From: Paracentrotus lividus
Lineage: Eukaryota; Echinodermata; Echinoidea; Camarodonta; Echinidae
NCBI GenBank assembly: GCA_940671915.1
Contig: CALNVZ010003743.1
Coordinates: forward strand, 22,454-86,453
Length of the DNA stretch: 64,000 nt
Direction: 5' to 3'
The position numbers and the translations under genes were made by a program. This document shows, piece by piece, positions 45,360-56,487 of the stretch (the stretch's first letter is position 1; each line of letters opens with the position of its first letter). The notes below the pieces were generated by a model. The model was not told where the DNA came from. It worked only from the letters and a program-made list of their open reading frames with translations, and did not search any database.

Positions 45360-46240
45360 TGGTCATAATGACGTCATAAATTGGTCGTAAACTGGTAAAA
45401 CTGGTCGTAAACTGACAAACGATATGAATATGACCACATTTATGACGTGATTTTGACGTCATTATTTGACCAATATACGACAATTTAATTTGCATTATTT
45501 ATATGACCAGATTATGACGTGAATATGACGTCATGTATTGACCAATCTACGACGAGCTATAATTTACAATTTATATGACCAGATAATAACTAATTATGAC
45601 GTCATTATTGACCAATCTACGACGAGTAAATTTGAAATTTTGTATGACCAGATTATGACGTAATTATGACGTTATTTATTGACCAATCTATGACGAGTAA
45701 ATTTTGAAATTTTGTATGACCAGATTATGACGTAATTATTACGTCATTTATTGACCAATCTTCGACGAGTAAATTTGCAAATTTATTTTACCAGATTATG
45801 ACGTGACTATGACGTCATGTATTGACCAATCTACGACGAGCTAATTTACAATTTATATGACCAGATTATAACGTTAATTTATGACGTCATTTTATTGACC
45901 AATCTACGACGAGCTAAATTTACAATTTTATTGACCAGATTATAACGTAATTATGACGTCATTTATTGACCAATCTTACGACGAGTAAATAAATTGAAAT
46001 CTTTTATGACCAGATTATGACGTATATATATTACGTCATTTATGACCAATCTTCGACGAGTAAATTTGCAATTTAATATGACCACATTTATGACGTGATT
46101 TTGACTTCATTTCTTGACCAATCTACGACAATCTAAATATGCATTTTTGATATGACCAGATATGACGTGACTATGACGTCATGTATTGACCAATCAACGA
46201 CAGCAGCAATTTACAAATTATTATGACCAGATAACGTAAT
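45360..46240 (+). repeat. tandem array, ~72-bp unit with TGACGTCA palindromes
   Basis: Eleven GACCAAT anchors run from about 45475 to 46189, 71-76 bases apart. A typical unit has TGACCAGATTATGACG, TATGACGTCAT, GACCAATCTACGACGAG and an AT-rich linker. By eye eight exact TGACGTCA words occur in about 870 bases. There are no unique spacers, so it is not CRISPR-like. Confidence 0.85.
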
Positions 46241-49200
46241 TATACCCGTTGAACAATAACTGGACCATTTGACACAGTAAACAAGTGGTGATTTGCTCTC
46301 GGCCAATTTGCTTCCATTGAGACCCATTGATTAATAAAGCAAACAGGCGAAGAGGAAGCCCAATTACATATGCTGAGCGCCCCCTCCCCCAAAAGGAGAT
46401 ATTAAAATATATTATATATATATTTGGGACCTTATTTTTGGAGTCAAATGATATTCACCAAAAAGGATAATTATGAACCCCATCAAACATAAAAAGTATT
46501 TAATTGTATCAGTAGCCCCCCCCCCAAAAAAAAAAAAAATGAATAATGATATGAAAATAAAATGAATAAATAAATAAATTAAATTACTCACCCCTCTTCC
46601 TGCGCATATTTCATTATATTTTTGCATTTTTTCCTTTTTTTTTTATTTATTTTTTTTAATTTTTTTTTTTTTGGGGGCTGGGGGGCGAGGAAAAGCCCCA
46701 TCATAAATAGCTGATAAGCAAGTTGCTAATATAAGAGGGCTGTAGGATGACATATTGCTTTGAACTACATATAGGGCATATATTTCATTTAAGCACTCTC
46801 CCGCCTCCTCCCCTCCAAAAAAAAGAATAATAATAAATAAATAAAATAATAAATAAAAATAAATAAATAATAAAATCTAACAAGCAACTATTAATCTACA
46901 ATCATGTTTAGCACACACCACTAGGATCCTATGGGGATAAATTTCGGTAAATACTTTTAATATATTAGCACCACGCCATACTCAATATTTTTAATTCTTT
47001 GTTAGGGTTGATGATGGGATAACTAAACCCCAACCACAACACTTGCATTAATTGGTCTGAATAACAGACTTGTTACAGTATGTGCCACAAGGTTAATTTG
47101 CGCATAATGCGCAGTGCAGTGCAGATATGTGTCACACACACACACTAGATTTGAATTTCGTGTTGGAGGGCCAGTGCTATTGCTAGTGCAAAATACAGGT
47201 AAAAATCACTCAACTTCAGTATGTCACCTTTTTGTAAGGTAAGAAATTGTAGTATTCATCTAATTCTTTGTAGCATTTTCATCTGTGAAACCAAATCGCA
47301 TATAACTTTTTTATCTTGTCAAATTGCTGTTCAAAATTTCTTCTGCAGTGCAGCCAGTGTTGACATTGTGAATATTTCAGGTGAACCCAATTACCTAAAT
47401 CTGCGTAGTGTTTGTGTGACACGCACGTGATGAGCAACGATTGTTGTGAGTAGATGGGGGTTGTTGTCCGGACGCGTCGCCTGTCCCCAGGAACATTCTA
47501 ACAAAAATTAATCTTGCTTGTTTGTCTCAGGATTAGCCAAATAATGCTTATCTTCATCTGTAGAATATTTTCTAACATTTTGTTCCAAAATACTACAAAA
47601 AGATTGTTGTAAATATGTCTCAAAATGGCTAGTCAAAATCATTTGTCCAGACACACAACCTGTCCGGACATACAATAACTGGGTATATTTCCATTAAGAT
47701 TACCCTCATGTTTGCCCTAATACATTTGTTCAAGAGATAGTACATCTACCATATTATGTTAACAAATATGAATCTGTGGAAATTTGAGCCAAAATAAAGT
47801 AATTTCGAATTTTTAGTTTGATGATGAACATGATGAAAAGTTCTAAGTTAACGTTCTACTTACAGAAGTTAGATCTAGATCTAGATCTACGCTCACGACG
47901 CATATAGTTTGCAGATCTCTCGAGAACAGCGGAGGAGAAGAAGAAGTAGTGTGGGCATTAATGTGAACTTGATAATTAAACTGAAGGTGTTTAATTCTGA
48001 CATATTATTTTTTTTCTTCACAGATTTGTAAACAGATGGAAAGAAATGATGGAGGCTTTCCACCATAATAGGAGCAACCATACTACCACCCCTGGCTGAG
48101 TTCATGCATGTGGAGCTTCCATAAGTCACTGCAAGATTTAATTTAGCGATAAAAACTGATAAAATCTGCCACAAAAGTGAGATAAAATCGGGAGCTCCGA
48201 AAAAGTGCGACCACTTGCCACCACGACCTAGTTTCGTGATCCTAAGCAGTGTAGTGAAATTATTGTGACTGCTCATGTCATTGAAGAATGAAGGTTTGTA
48301 ATTCAATCAAATCATTTAATTATCTTTCAGAGTCCAATAAAGAAATAACCTAAATTGAAATATGTTCATTATGATGAAAAATCAAGGAAAAAAACCAGCA
48401 AAAGTAATAAAAATACCACAAACTGAAAATCAATAATACTGATAAGTATGGATCATGGCCTTCAATCAATCTGGTATAAATGTCTCATCACATAATTGCA
48501 ATACTTGTTGAATATTAATCAGTAATTACATCATTCAATAACCATTGGGCCCATGACTGCTATTTAGTTGTGTTGGATTCTGTTATGATTCTACTTAAAA
48601 TTGTTATTCAAAATTTCCTTTTCATGTGATATTCATGAAAGGTATTATAACCAATAGATACAAATTGATTAATGGCATGAATACACTGCAGCAATTAGAA
48701 AGACTTAGTTCATTATTTAATTAGAATACTTATAATATTTCTATATTACAGTTTTTTAACTGTTGTACTAGCTCTTTATGGTGGAAAGAAATTGTAAGCA
48801 ATTAATCTATTTTAATACATAGTACTGTACATATTAAAAACAGATTATCCATACATTAGGAGACGCTTATTTGACTTTAAATCATTTTGTTTATTTTTTT
48901 AACCTTATTTATCCATTTATTTTCTTCTCATATTCTCAACATGACCTTCATAGTCTTCTGGTAGAAAGGAGAGATATCTCCACCAGATGTAGCTCATATG
49001 GCAATTGTTTCTTGGCCACAAATCACAAGAGTGATTGAAATGTATTATTATCATTGTTATTTGTAGGCCTAGTATTTACTGCATATGATCGCGTCATTCA
49101 AAACACACTTTGTTATTTAATGAGTGTAACACAAATGTAGTAACTACAAATGTAGTTTAATACTGGTAAAAATGCTTCAACAAATGTTAACATTTAAAGT

Positions 49201-49659
49201 TCCCTGTGTTAATAGAATCTGCACCTTATTAATGATTGAATTCTAAAGAAGGACATTTCGCGTATATGCAGTAAATTTATGAATTTACAAAGCATGTTTA
49301 GGATACAAGACACTCACTTGCAAAGTCGCATTTACTGTCACGTAGACAGTGTAGGTTTTCACATTTTATTCAAACAGAGTTAACTACATGTAGAAGTGCT
49401 TTTTTTCAGAAGTAAACCGTTCATTTGATAGGTAAAGAGCAAATGATTGAAATGTTTGAATGAAATCATATGGGTAGAATTAGAAAACAATACAATGAAA
49501 AAACTATCCAATTCATTTGCTCTATTCTTTTTTTTTTTTTTTTTCTCAGCCGCAGACTATCATTTGAAGAGCAGACAGGTATACTCCCCCCCCCCTTCCC
49601 ACACACACACACCACTGCCTGGATTTGCCACTGTAAGAGACATGCCAATACACTACCGG
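46241..49659. other. AT-rich interior without recognised genes
   Basis: The interior has simple sequence (poly-A/C at 46510-46540, T runs at 46620-46670, AATA repeats at 46825-46875), a CACACACA tract at about 47134, the palindrome run AGATCTAGATCTAGATCT at about 47873-47890 and TGTCCGGACA at about 47660. The minus-strand frame 47893-48306 has no recognisable domain. Confidence 0.45.
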
Positions 49660-50460
49660 TAGTACACAAAGGTGTCATACAGTGGGGACTACAGCATTTA
49701 CGAGCTACTCTACATGTATCTCATTATGTCGAGATTAAACTGTTTTGCTTACATGTGGATGCGATTCGCAATGCACCAGTGCCTACAAATGTTCCTTCAC
49801 TACACTCATTTCTGGGTTTGGCTTCGTACTACTCCAAATTTCTGCCAAACCTCTACTTTGACCGCACCACTTCGAGCATTGACACACAAAGGTGTTCCCT
49901 TCGTTTTGACTCCTGAAGCAGACAAAGCGTTCATCGACATTGAGGATTGGATAATCTTCCAGTAATCGTTACTACAGACGCGTCAGCATACAGGCTGGTT
50001 CATAGTTCTACTTCAGGTGAAAGATGAAGGCAAATTTCTGGTCGCATTCGCATCGCATTCTCTGGCACAGTACTGAGTGAATCTACTCAGTTGGTGAGAA
50101 AGAGGCTCTATTGTACGCTGGGCCTGTGAGAAATGGTTTCAGTACATCAGGGACGACATTATGTGTTACGTACCGATCGTCAGTTTTTACAACCGTGTTG
50201 TCGTGAAGAGGGTCTGGACACCAGACTATGCGAATCGCAGAATGGGCAACACGTATGATGAGGTTCAACTACGCTGTAGAGTACATACAGTACCGCTGCC
50301 GACCACTTACCATGTTCATACATTGAGGAGATCGTGGATTATGACGAGGAAGTCATTATTCAGAGTAATAGTATTAATGCAATTTTTGCAAATGCTTCAG
50401 TCATAAAATCTGAGCTTTACCAGGCAACCGCAAGTGATTCAACGCTACAGCATGTGATTT
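49660..50460 (+). pseudogene. Gypsy RT/RNase H relic
   Basis: Pieces in changing frames read as DAIRNAPVPTNV and FLGLASYYSKFLPNL (49766-49856), then APLRALTHKGVPF and LTPEADKAFIDIED (49867-49953), then VTTDAS and GKFLVAFASHS (49970-50060), then an ACEKWFQYI piece (about 50123-50150). This is the RT connection and RNase H of a Gypsy element of a different subgroup from the 8.3-13.4 kb copy. No LTRs were found. It is dead. Confidence 0.75.
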
Positions 50461-53269
50461 CATTACATGTATGTTCCCAATGTTGGTCAAAGAATGCATA
50501 CAGATAATGACATGAATTCATTCTACGTAATCGCCAATGATCATGCCTATTTCGGGGCGACAGAGTGGTTATTCCTTTCGCGTATCAGTCAAATTGATCA
50601 TCCATTGCATCACTTCATTATTTATTTTTTTTTTGAAAAAATGAATCGAGTATAATTCCAGCTTAGTGTTCTCCATTTTCAAAATCAATGGTCATGTACT
50701 TTATGAACATTAAGTGTGGATGTACAGGAATTATTGATTTTGTTTTATTTAATCCACAGTGTCTTAGATTTTTTTTTTTTTTTTGTTCTTGCGTGTCAGT
50801 ATTGTTTACCTTGGCTCATAATGCATACTGAAGCTATTATTTCTTGTCTGTCTGTCAAAAGTTATGATACAGTATACTCCAACTATTACAAGCACAAACA
50901 CAATGTGTCTCCGTTGATGAGGCTATTCTAGTCTGAATGACAAAAATGTACACATGAGTATATGTGCATTTGTCTTGGTCTCCAGTAGTTCATTATAACA
51001 GGAGTGGAATGTACAAGTATCTTTGGCTGATTTTACTCTGCTATTTTTATGATACCTTGCCATATTTAACCAACAGTATTATTATATGTACATGATATCC
51101 ACACCAAAGTTTATTTGAGTACTTTTCAGCATTATGTAAATACATGTAAGGCATTATTTCTTGTGTATTTATTACTTCTTTTTTAACAAAGCAAATTTCC
51201 TGGTTCAATATCAAACATGCACATGTGAGTCTATGTGCCTATGTGTTCCATATTAGGTATCATGATCACAAGTTATTAGGCTCTGTCCCAAGTACCTCAT
51301 TATAATGGATTGGACTGTATTTGTTCATTCTTATGAGCCGTATCTTACTAAGACATTCTGTATTTTAACTGGCTCATTTGTAATTTTTTAAAAACCTTTA
51401 TAATTATTAATATAAAGTGCTTTTATTTGTTTGTTTTGTTGTTTTTTAAAGCACTGAGCTATGTTATTTGCCAAAATCTTTTTACTCTTGCATTTTTCAT
51501 ATATATGTTTATATGCGTATACAGGGTAAGCCATATGTATTGTCTTCCTTATTCAGTTTTGTATGATACTTTAACAGCAGTATTGTATTGGGGCATTCCA
51601 AGCAAAACAGGACATGGAGCTGAAATTTTAATGTGCCGCTGTGCCTTTGAAAATGCAAATTAGGATCTCAAATTACCACAAAGGCTTCTTTACAATACAA
51701 CCAATCATTTAATGTTAAAAAAATTTGCGATTCAGTATTCTTGCGCTGAATAATTGATCAAACCCAAATTTGCACGTATGGGACTATGGGGCTTTTAAAT
51801 GCCTCTAATTCTTATATCTCGTCACTTTTTGCCAATTTTTTTTAGCTTAATTTCATTGTCATGGTCTACTCCAACAAACTTTTGGTATTAATATTTCTTT
51901 ATAATGCATTTCTCCTCACGAAAAAGACCGGGAAACCAGACGTTACTCCGTAACCGGACAAGGGTCAAGTTTTAAGTCATAATTAACAAAATATTCAACC
52001 AATTTTTTCATGCAAGGTGGCATATTATACCTAGAATAATATAGAATCCAATCAATAACTCAAAATTGTGATAGCCATTTAAATTTCACAGAGTTTAAGC
52101 AAAATGTTTTCTGCTCAAATATGCATGTCCATTTTGCGTCACTCCGTAACCATGATTATGAATATCATATCTCATTAATTAGAGGATCACTATAAAAAAA
52201 AATTATCATTTTCAAAAGAGGGTACCATCAGCTTTTGTCATGAACCATTTCTTTGTAAATGCTTCTGAATGTCACTCCGTTACCTTGGAACTGCCCATTG
52301 AGTAGATCCCACTTTATGAAACTATCTATATTTTTTTTAATAGGTTTTTTTTTTTTTTTTTTAATTCGTATTTTAGCTCTTGTATTTTTTTTACACATAC
52401 AATGTAATAAGCAATATTTTATGTTTTATATATCTATTCTACAAGTTAGCAACAAATATCACCATCGTCAGCTGATTCATTACATAAATCAAAAATTAAT
52501 TTTGTTACAAATGGATGTATGTTTTCATCCAAATGTGAGATGTTTAATCATAAAATTATTGTAGCTCAGGTATTTTCTTGTTTATATCTTGATTTATACA
52601 CGTACTTATACTGGTTATGCCATAAACCTGTCTCAATGGTTAGTTTTGCTCTTTTTGAGTCAGGTATTTCTTTTGACACTTGAACGCCATAATTCTTTGA
52701 ACATCAGTATTTATACATTTACATCGTGATAATTCAAGCTGATATCTACATATATATACATGTATATAATAATAATATATTATTAAACCAGATATTTTTT
52801 TAAAACTTGTTTATTCCTTTGACTTTTTTATTCCTTTGACTCAATACTTATGTATGCCAAAAACATTATTTCAAAGGATTTTCTTTTTTTTTGGGGGTGA
52901 AGAGGTTTTGTTTTGTTTTATTTTTTTTTTTTTTTGTTTATTGAAATATGATATTTTTGCCCAGTTATGCAATCTTTAGTATGTATTAAATCCTGTAGAT
53001 GAGTTCCTAATTTTAATGTGTCTATTACATTTTTCACATTTTATTTGCACATGTGAGAGTGTTTTGTTCTTGAAAAGTCTTGGTCCTGCAGTCTACCTTG
53101 CTTAAGCCGAAATCATTTGAACTAAACAATAGTATATCAACGTAATTGTGATTCTTGTCATTTGGCGACCAAGGCGTCAATAATCATACTGCAATATCAT
53201 GTCGTATCAATCTTAAAGAATTCTAGACGTTGTATTTAATTAAAAATAAGACTTTTAGAGCATGTGATG
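50461..53269. other. AT-rich interior without recognised genes
   Basis: T runs are frequent (50767-50784, 52340-52362, 52921-52936). A phrase CACTCCGTAACC or close variants recurs at about 51943, 52139 and 52267. The frame 51427-51663 is hydrophobic low-complexity and is not called. Confidence 0.45.
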
Positions 53270-53908
53270 GTATGACATGATTATGACGTCCTGTTACTGG
53301 TCAGAAGTATGTTTATATAGACGTCGTTAAGACGTCATCGTCGACCAAAAAAAGACGTCATAATCACATCAATTTTATGACCATCTAAAGACGTCTTGCG
53401 TTGGTCAAGTTGTCGTCATTAAGACGTCAATTTCTGACGTCAAAAAGACGTGAGGCAAGGAAGAAAAAGACGTAAATAGGACGTTATTTTTACCAGTTTT
53501 TGCTATCAGGATATGTCATATAGACGTCGTTTAGACGTCATTGTCGACCAAAAAAAGACGTCATAATCACGTCAATTTACGACCATCTAAAGACGTCTTG
53601 CGTGCAAGTTGTCGTCATAAAGACGTCAATTTTCTGACGTCAAAAAGACGTGAGGGAAGGAAAAAAGACGTAAATATGACGTTATTTTTACCAGTTTTTG
53701 CTATCAGGATATGTCATATAGACGTCGTTAAGACGTCATCGTCGACCAAAAAAAGACGTCATAATCACGTCAATTTATGACCATCTAAAGACGTCTTGCG
53801 TTGGTGCAAGTTGTCGTCATAAAGACGTCAATTTTTGACGTCAAAAAGACGTGAGGCAAGAAGAAAAAAGACGTAAATATGACGTTATTTTTACCAGTTT
53901 TGCTATCA
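53270..53908 (+). repeat. tandem array, ~200-bp unit rich in GACGTC
   Basis: ATAGACGTCGTT anchors at about 53317, 53520 and 53718 give periods near 203 and 198, with just over three units. Each unit contains several AGACGTCA or TGACGTCA words and ends GCTATCAGGATATG, nearly the inner boundary of the terminal repeat. The frame 53541-53780 lies wholly in the array and is an artefact. Confidence 0.85.
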
Positions 53909-54838
53909 GGGATACAGCATCTTGGTCACTGAATCAAAAGTCACAAAATGTAACAGAATGAGCCGTCCATGTTTTACACAAAAGTCAATGTCAAAGGATG
54001 AAATAAACCAGACACAAACAACAATGTTCAATAATGTGTATGTCCTCCTCGTGCCTGGACACATTCCAGGCATCTCTGACGCATGCTTTGGACAAGTTGT
54101 CTGGCGTAGTTCTGGGGAGTTCTGTCCATTCCTCCTGCAGAGCTTGGATCAATGTTTGCCGATTGGTAGGAGGCTGTTCCCTTGATCTCACCCGTCTGCC
54201 AAGTTCATCCCACAGATGCGATATGCAGAATGTTGCATTCGTGAAGTTGATCGGTGGGGTGGACCTTCTGTGATGGTGTGGGCAGGCATATCAGCCAACC
54301 ATATGACTCATCTGGTTATCCTGGCAGGTAATCTGACAGCTCAGCGCTATGTTGATGAAGTATTGAGACCCCATCTGCTCCCTTTCCTGCAGGCACATCC
54401 TGGCATCACATTGTTTCAACAGGACAATGCAAGACCCCATACAGCACGGTTCACCACCAACTTCCTTCAGGAGCAGGACATTGACGTCATCCATGGTGTG
54501 CATGCTCTCCTGACCTCAATCCATTGAGCATCTGTGGGATGAACTTGGCAGACGGGTGAGATCAAGGGAACAGCCTCCTACCAATCGGCAAACATTGATC
54601 CAAGCTCTGCAGGAGGAATGACAGAACTTCCCCAGGACTACGCCAGACAACTTGTCCAAAGCATGCGTCAGAGATGCCTGGAATGTGTCCAGGCACGAGG
54701 AGAGACATACACATTATTGAACATTGTTGTTTGTGTCTGGTTTATTTCATCCTTTGACATTGACTTTTGTGTAAACATGGACGGCTCATTCTGTTACATT
54801 TTGTGACTTTTGATTCAGTGACCAAGATGCTGTATATG
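53909..54838 (+). mobile_element. fold-back Tc1-like transposon
   Basis: Ends CAGCATCTTGGTCACTG (left) and its complement (right) bound two inverted arms of about 307 bases (53911-54217, 54529-54836) and a 311-base middle. Both arms are the 3' end of a Tc1-like transposase gene plus its trailer, so the 5' half was replaced by an inverted copy of the 3' half. TA lies at each junction. Without the insertion the site would read like 45340-45352 in reverse (ATCAGGGATATGCC). Confidence 0.85.
54204..54700 (+). pseudogene. Tc1-like transposase, C-terminal half
   Basis: The frame 54216-54527 reads RYAECCIREVDRWGGPSVMV, then a GNLTAQRYVDEVLRPH segment and FQQDNARPHTARFTTNF. The second catalytic Asp is in QQDNA (codon 54423). 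The third acid follows in an LSPIEHLW-type block whose Glu codon is at 54526-54528, about 34 codons later, after a one-base loss. The DNA-binding half and first catalytic Asp are missing. A typical family member has about 340 residues, and roughly 150 are represented here. Confidence 0.8.
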
Positions 54839-54999
54839 CCATTTTATTTCTTTGTAATAAAGATAATCACTTCCTGTTGGTATGTGATTAGTAATGGATT
54901 ATTGCACCATACCTGTGTACAAAATTGTTTATTTCTATGGGGTGAATTTTTGTGTGCAGCCTTTGAAAGAAGTGGGTACTTTCTTTTGCTGGCCAGTTT
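54837..54999 (-). repeat. right terminal inverted repeat
   Basis: It is the reverse complement of 45169-45352 at roughly 90% by eye, with a small deletion near 54930 and a few substitutions. Confidence 0.85.
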
Positions 55000-55001
55000 A
55001 T

Positions 55002-56238
55002 AACATTCATTCGGCCGGCCATGTGTTTTAAGTTTTCTTCTGTGATACCCTTCTCTACACATATGGATAGGAAACACTTTCAGTCTCTGATGACTGATGA
55101 AAAGAATGAGTTGCTTGTTTTATTTTTTAAATTTCTTTCCACAGAGACCTCAGGCTCAGTCATGTCAGTCTAACTGTGTTAAGCCTAGCTAAATCTTTTA
55201 GCTAGGCCTAAGTAAAAGCGTTTCTTGAGCGAAGAATCGGTCAGCTTTATTATGCTTGGTACGGATTAAACTGACCAGTCCCCGTCGCGAAGCGACGGGA
55301 ACTGACGGATGATTAGTTGTGGGGCTGGTATACCCCGAATCTCTCACAAGTAATATATTTTTGTAAAAATGATACATTGAATTTATGTAACTTCCAAGAA
55401 TACAAGAGCAGATAGGTTCTTGGGAATCTTCCACATATTTATGTTGTCATAACAATGAGTGATTGATATTTGAAGGCAAAAATCAGTTCCAAACACGTAA
55501 CTTGTGTTCATATCGCAGGTACGGTACATGGCGATATAGACCCCCGGTCGCGAGCACCGTCTGCTAGCAAGCTAGCTAGGCGGCTAGAGCAGGCGGCTCT
55601 AACGGGCCGTATGCGCTGCTGTTCAAAAGCACAGCGATTTTTTTCTACTTCCGGGTCGACCCTTCAAAAAAGGTCACCAATCAATATTCAACGTAAATGA
55701 GCAAATCCTTTCTACAGCGCTGTCGCCTTCGGCGACAGCGCTGTCTATAGTTAGGTACGGATAAAATTATTTTTAGTTCTTTGCACCTTGTTTGTAGGAG
55801 AAATGTAAACTGCACAAAATTTTGCACATGTGGGACTGGGCTTGACAAAATTTTAGAAATCCCCTATTTCTTCCTTCTGCATTATTCTATCAATCAGATT
55901 TGGACCAGATAGTAAGATATGATTAATGTTTTTCATTTTATAGTGAGATTACTGTTGCACATCAGTGAGAAAGTATAAAAAAACTTATCGCGTCTCTCAC
56001 GTTTTGGATGTCACGTCTTTCACGGTCTAGGGAGAATCATTTGCCAATAATACGAGATGTTTTAAAATAATCAAAATTATTCAAGGGGACAAATGTTTAA
56101 TATGAACAATGGCATTGTTGAAACAACAATTCTATTATTTATTACAAGTGTCCAGTTAATGAAGCATTCACTGTAGTGTGTAGTATGTGAGGAATAGGTA
56201 TTTTATTAGCATCTTTGTATATGTTTTTTTTTTTTCAG
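55002..56238. other. upstream region of the OB-fold gene with hairpins
   Basis: A near-palindrome CCTAGCTAAA...TTTAGCTAGG lies at about 55182-55205. A hairpin CCCGTCGC-GAA-GCGACGGG lies at 55281-55299 and a 14-bp-stem hairpin at 55714-55744. TACGGATAAA-like phrases follow or precede the hairpins. A T-run plus CAG acceptor closes the region at 56222-56238. No convincing upstream exon is seen, though one may exist. Confidence 0.45.
55714..55744. other. perfect hairpin, 14-bp stem, 3-base loop
   Basis: ACAGCGCTGTCGCC, TTC, GGCGACAGCGCTGT form an exact inverted repeat, unusually GC-rich for this neighbourhood. It could be the end or centre of a small element. Confidence 0.75.
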
Positions 56239-56487
56239 ATGGGGAAACCTCGTAGATTCCAGGTGGTTGAGAGATTTGTTGAGCGCACGAGGCGTGATGG
56301 ATCAACATTTTTCCGTGGAGGCGTCATTGAGTGTGAAGCGAATGAGATTGTTGAGGTCTACTGCAGACCAGAGTTTCACTCCGTCCTTACAAGTCTTACC
56401 CGGTTGGAATGCGGAGACCAGTTTGCTGCTGGCCCCCTCAGTGGCTCACAAGTCTCTACCTCATTAAATGTAACATCTACTACCAAG
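56239..56487 (+). other. coding exon 1 (first identified)
   Basis: These 83 codons are bounded by TTTTTCAG/ATGGGG and ACCAAG/GTATAG. The product is basic at the start (GKPRRFQVVERFVERTRR) and then has VIECEANEIVEVYC. I recognise no domain; it may form an N-terminal beta section. Confidence 0.6.

Larger units (their letters stand above)
45167..55001. mobile_element. candidate ~9.8-kb element with inverted ends and subterminal CRE-like arrays
   Basis: The ends AACTGGCCAGCAAAAGAAAG (left) and its complement (right) continue as about 180 bases of inverted similarity (45169-45352 against 54837-54999). A TA dinucleotide lies outside each end. Just inside, both ends have tandem arrays built on GACGTC words. 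The middle (46.2-53.3 kb) holds only a Gypsy relic and AT-rich DNA, so any element would be non-autonomous. TA flanks fit Tc1/mariner-type insertion. The alternative is two opposite copies of one smaller element with an array at one side. Confidence 0.5.

Noticed and set aside
45360..46240. CRISPR-like array
   Set aside because: The units are contiguous tandem repeats without unique spacers, and the context is an animal genome with no cas genes.
47893..48306. 137-residue minus-strand frame
   Set aside because: There is no recognisable domain, composition is typical of random AT-rich DNA, and no splice or repeat support was found.
53541..53780. Basic protein of 79 residues
   Set aside because: It is entirely inside the GACGTC tandem array. 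The repeated peptide reflects the repeat.
53991..54191. Separate minus-strand gene next to the Tc1 transposase
   Set aside because: It is the inverted copy of the same transposase C-terminus in the fold-back arm.
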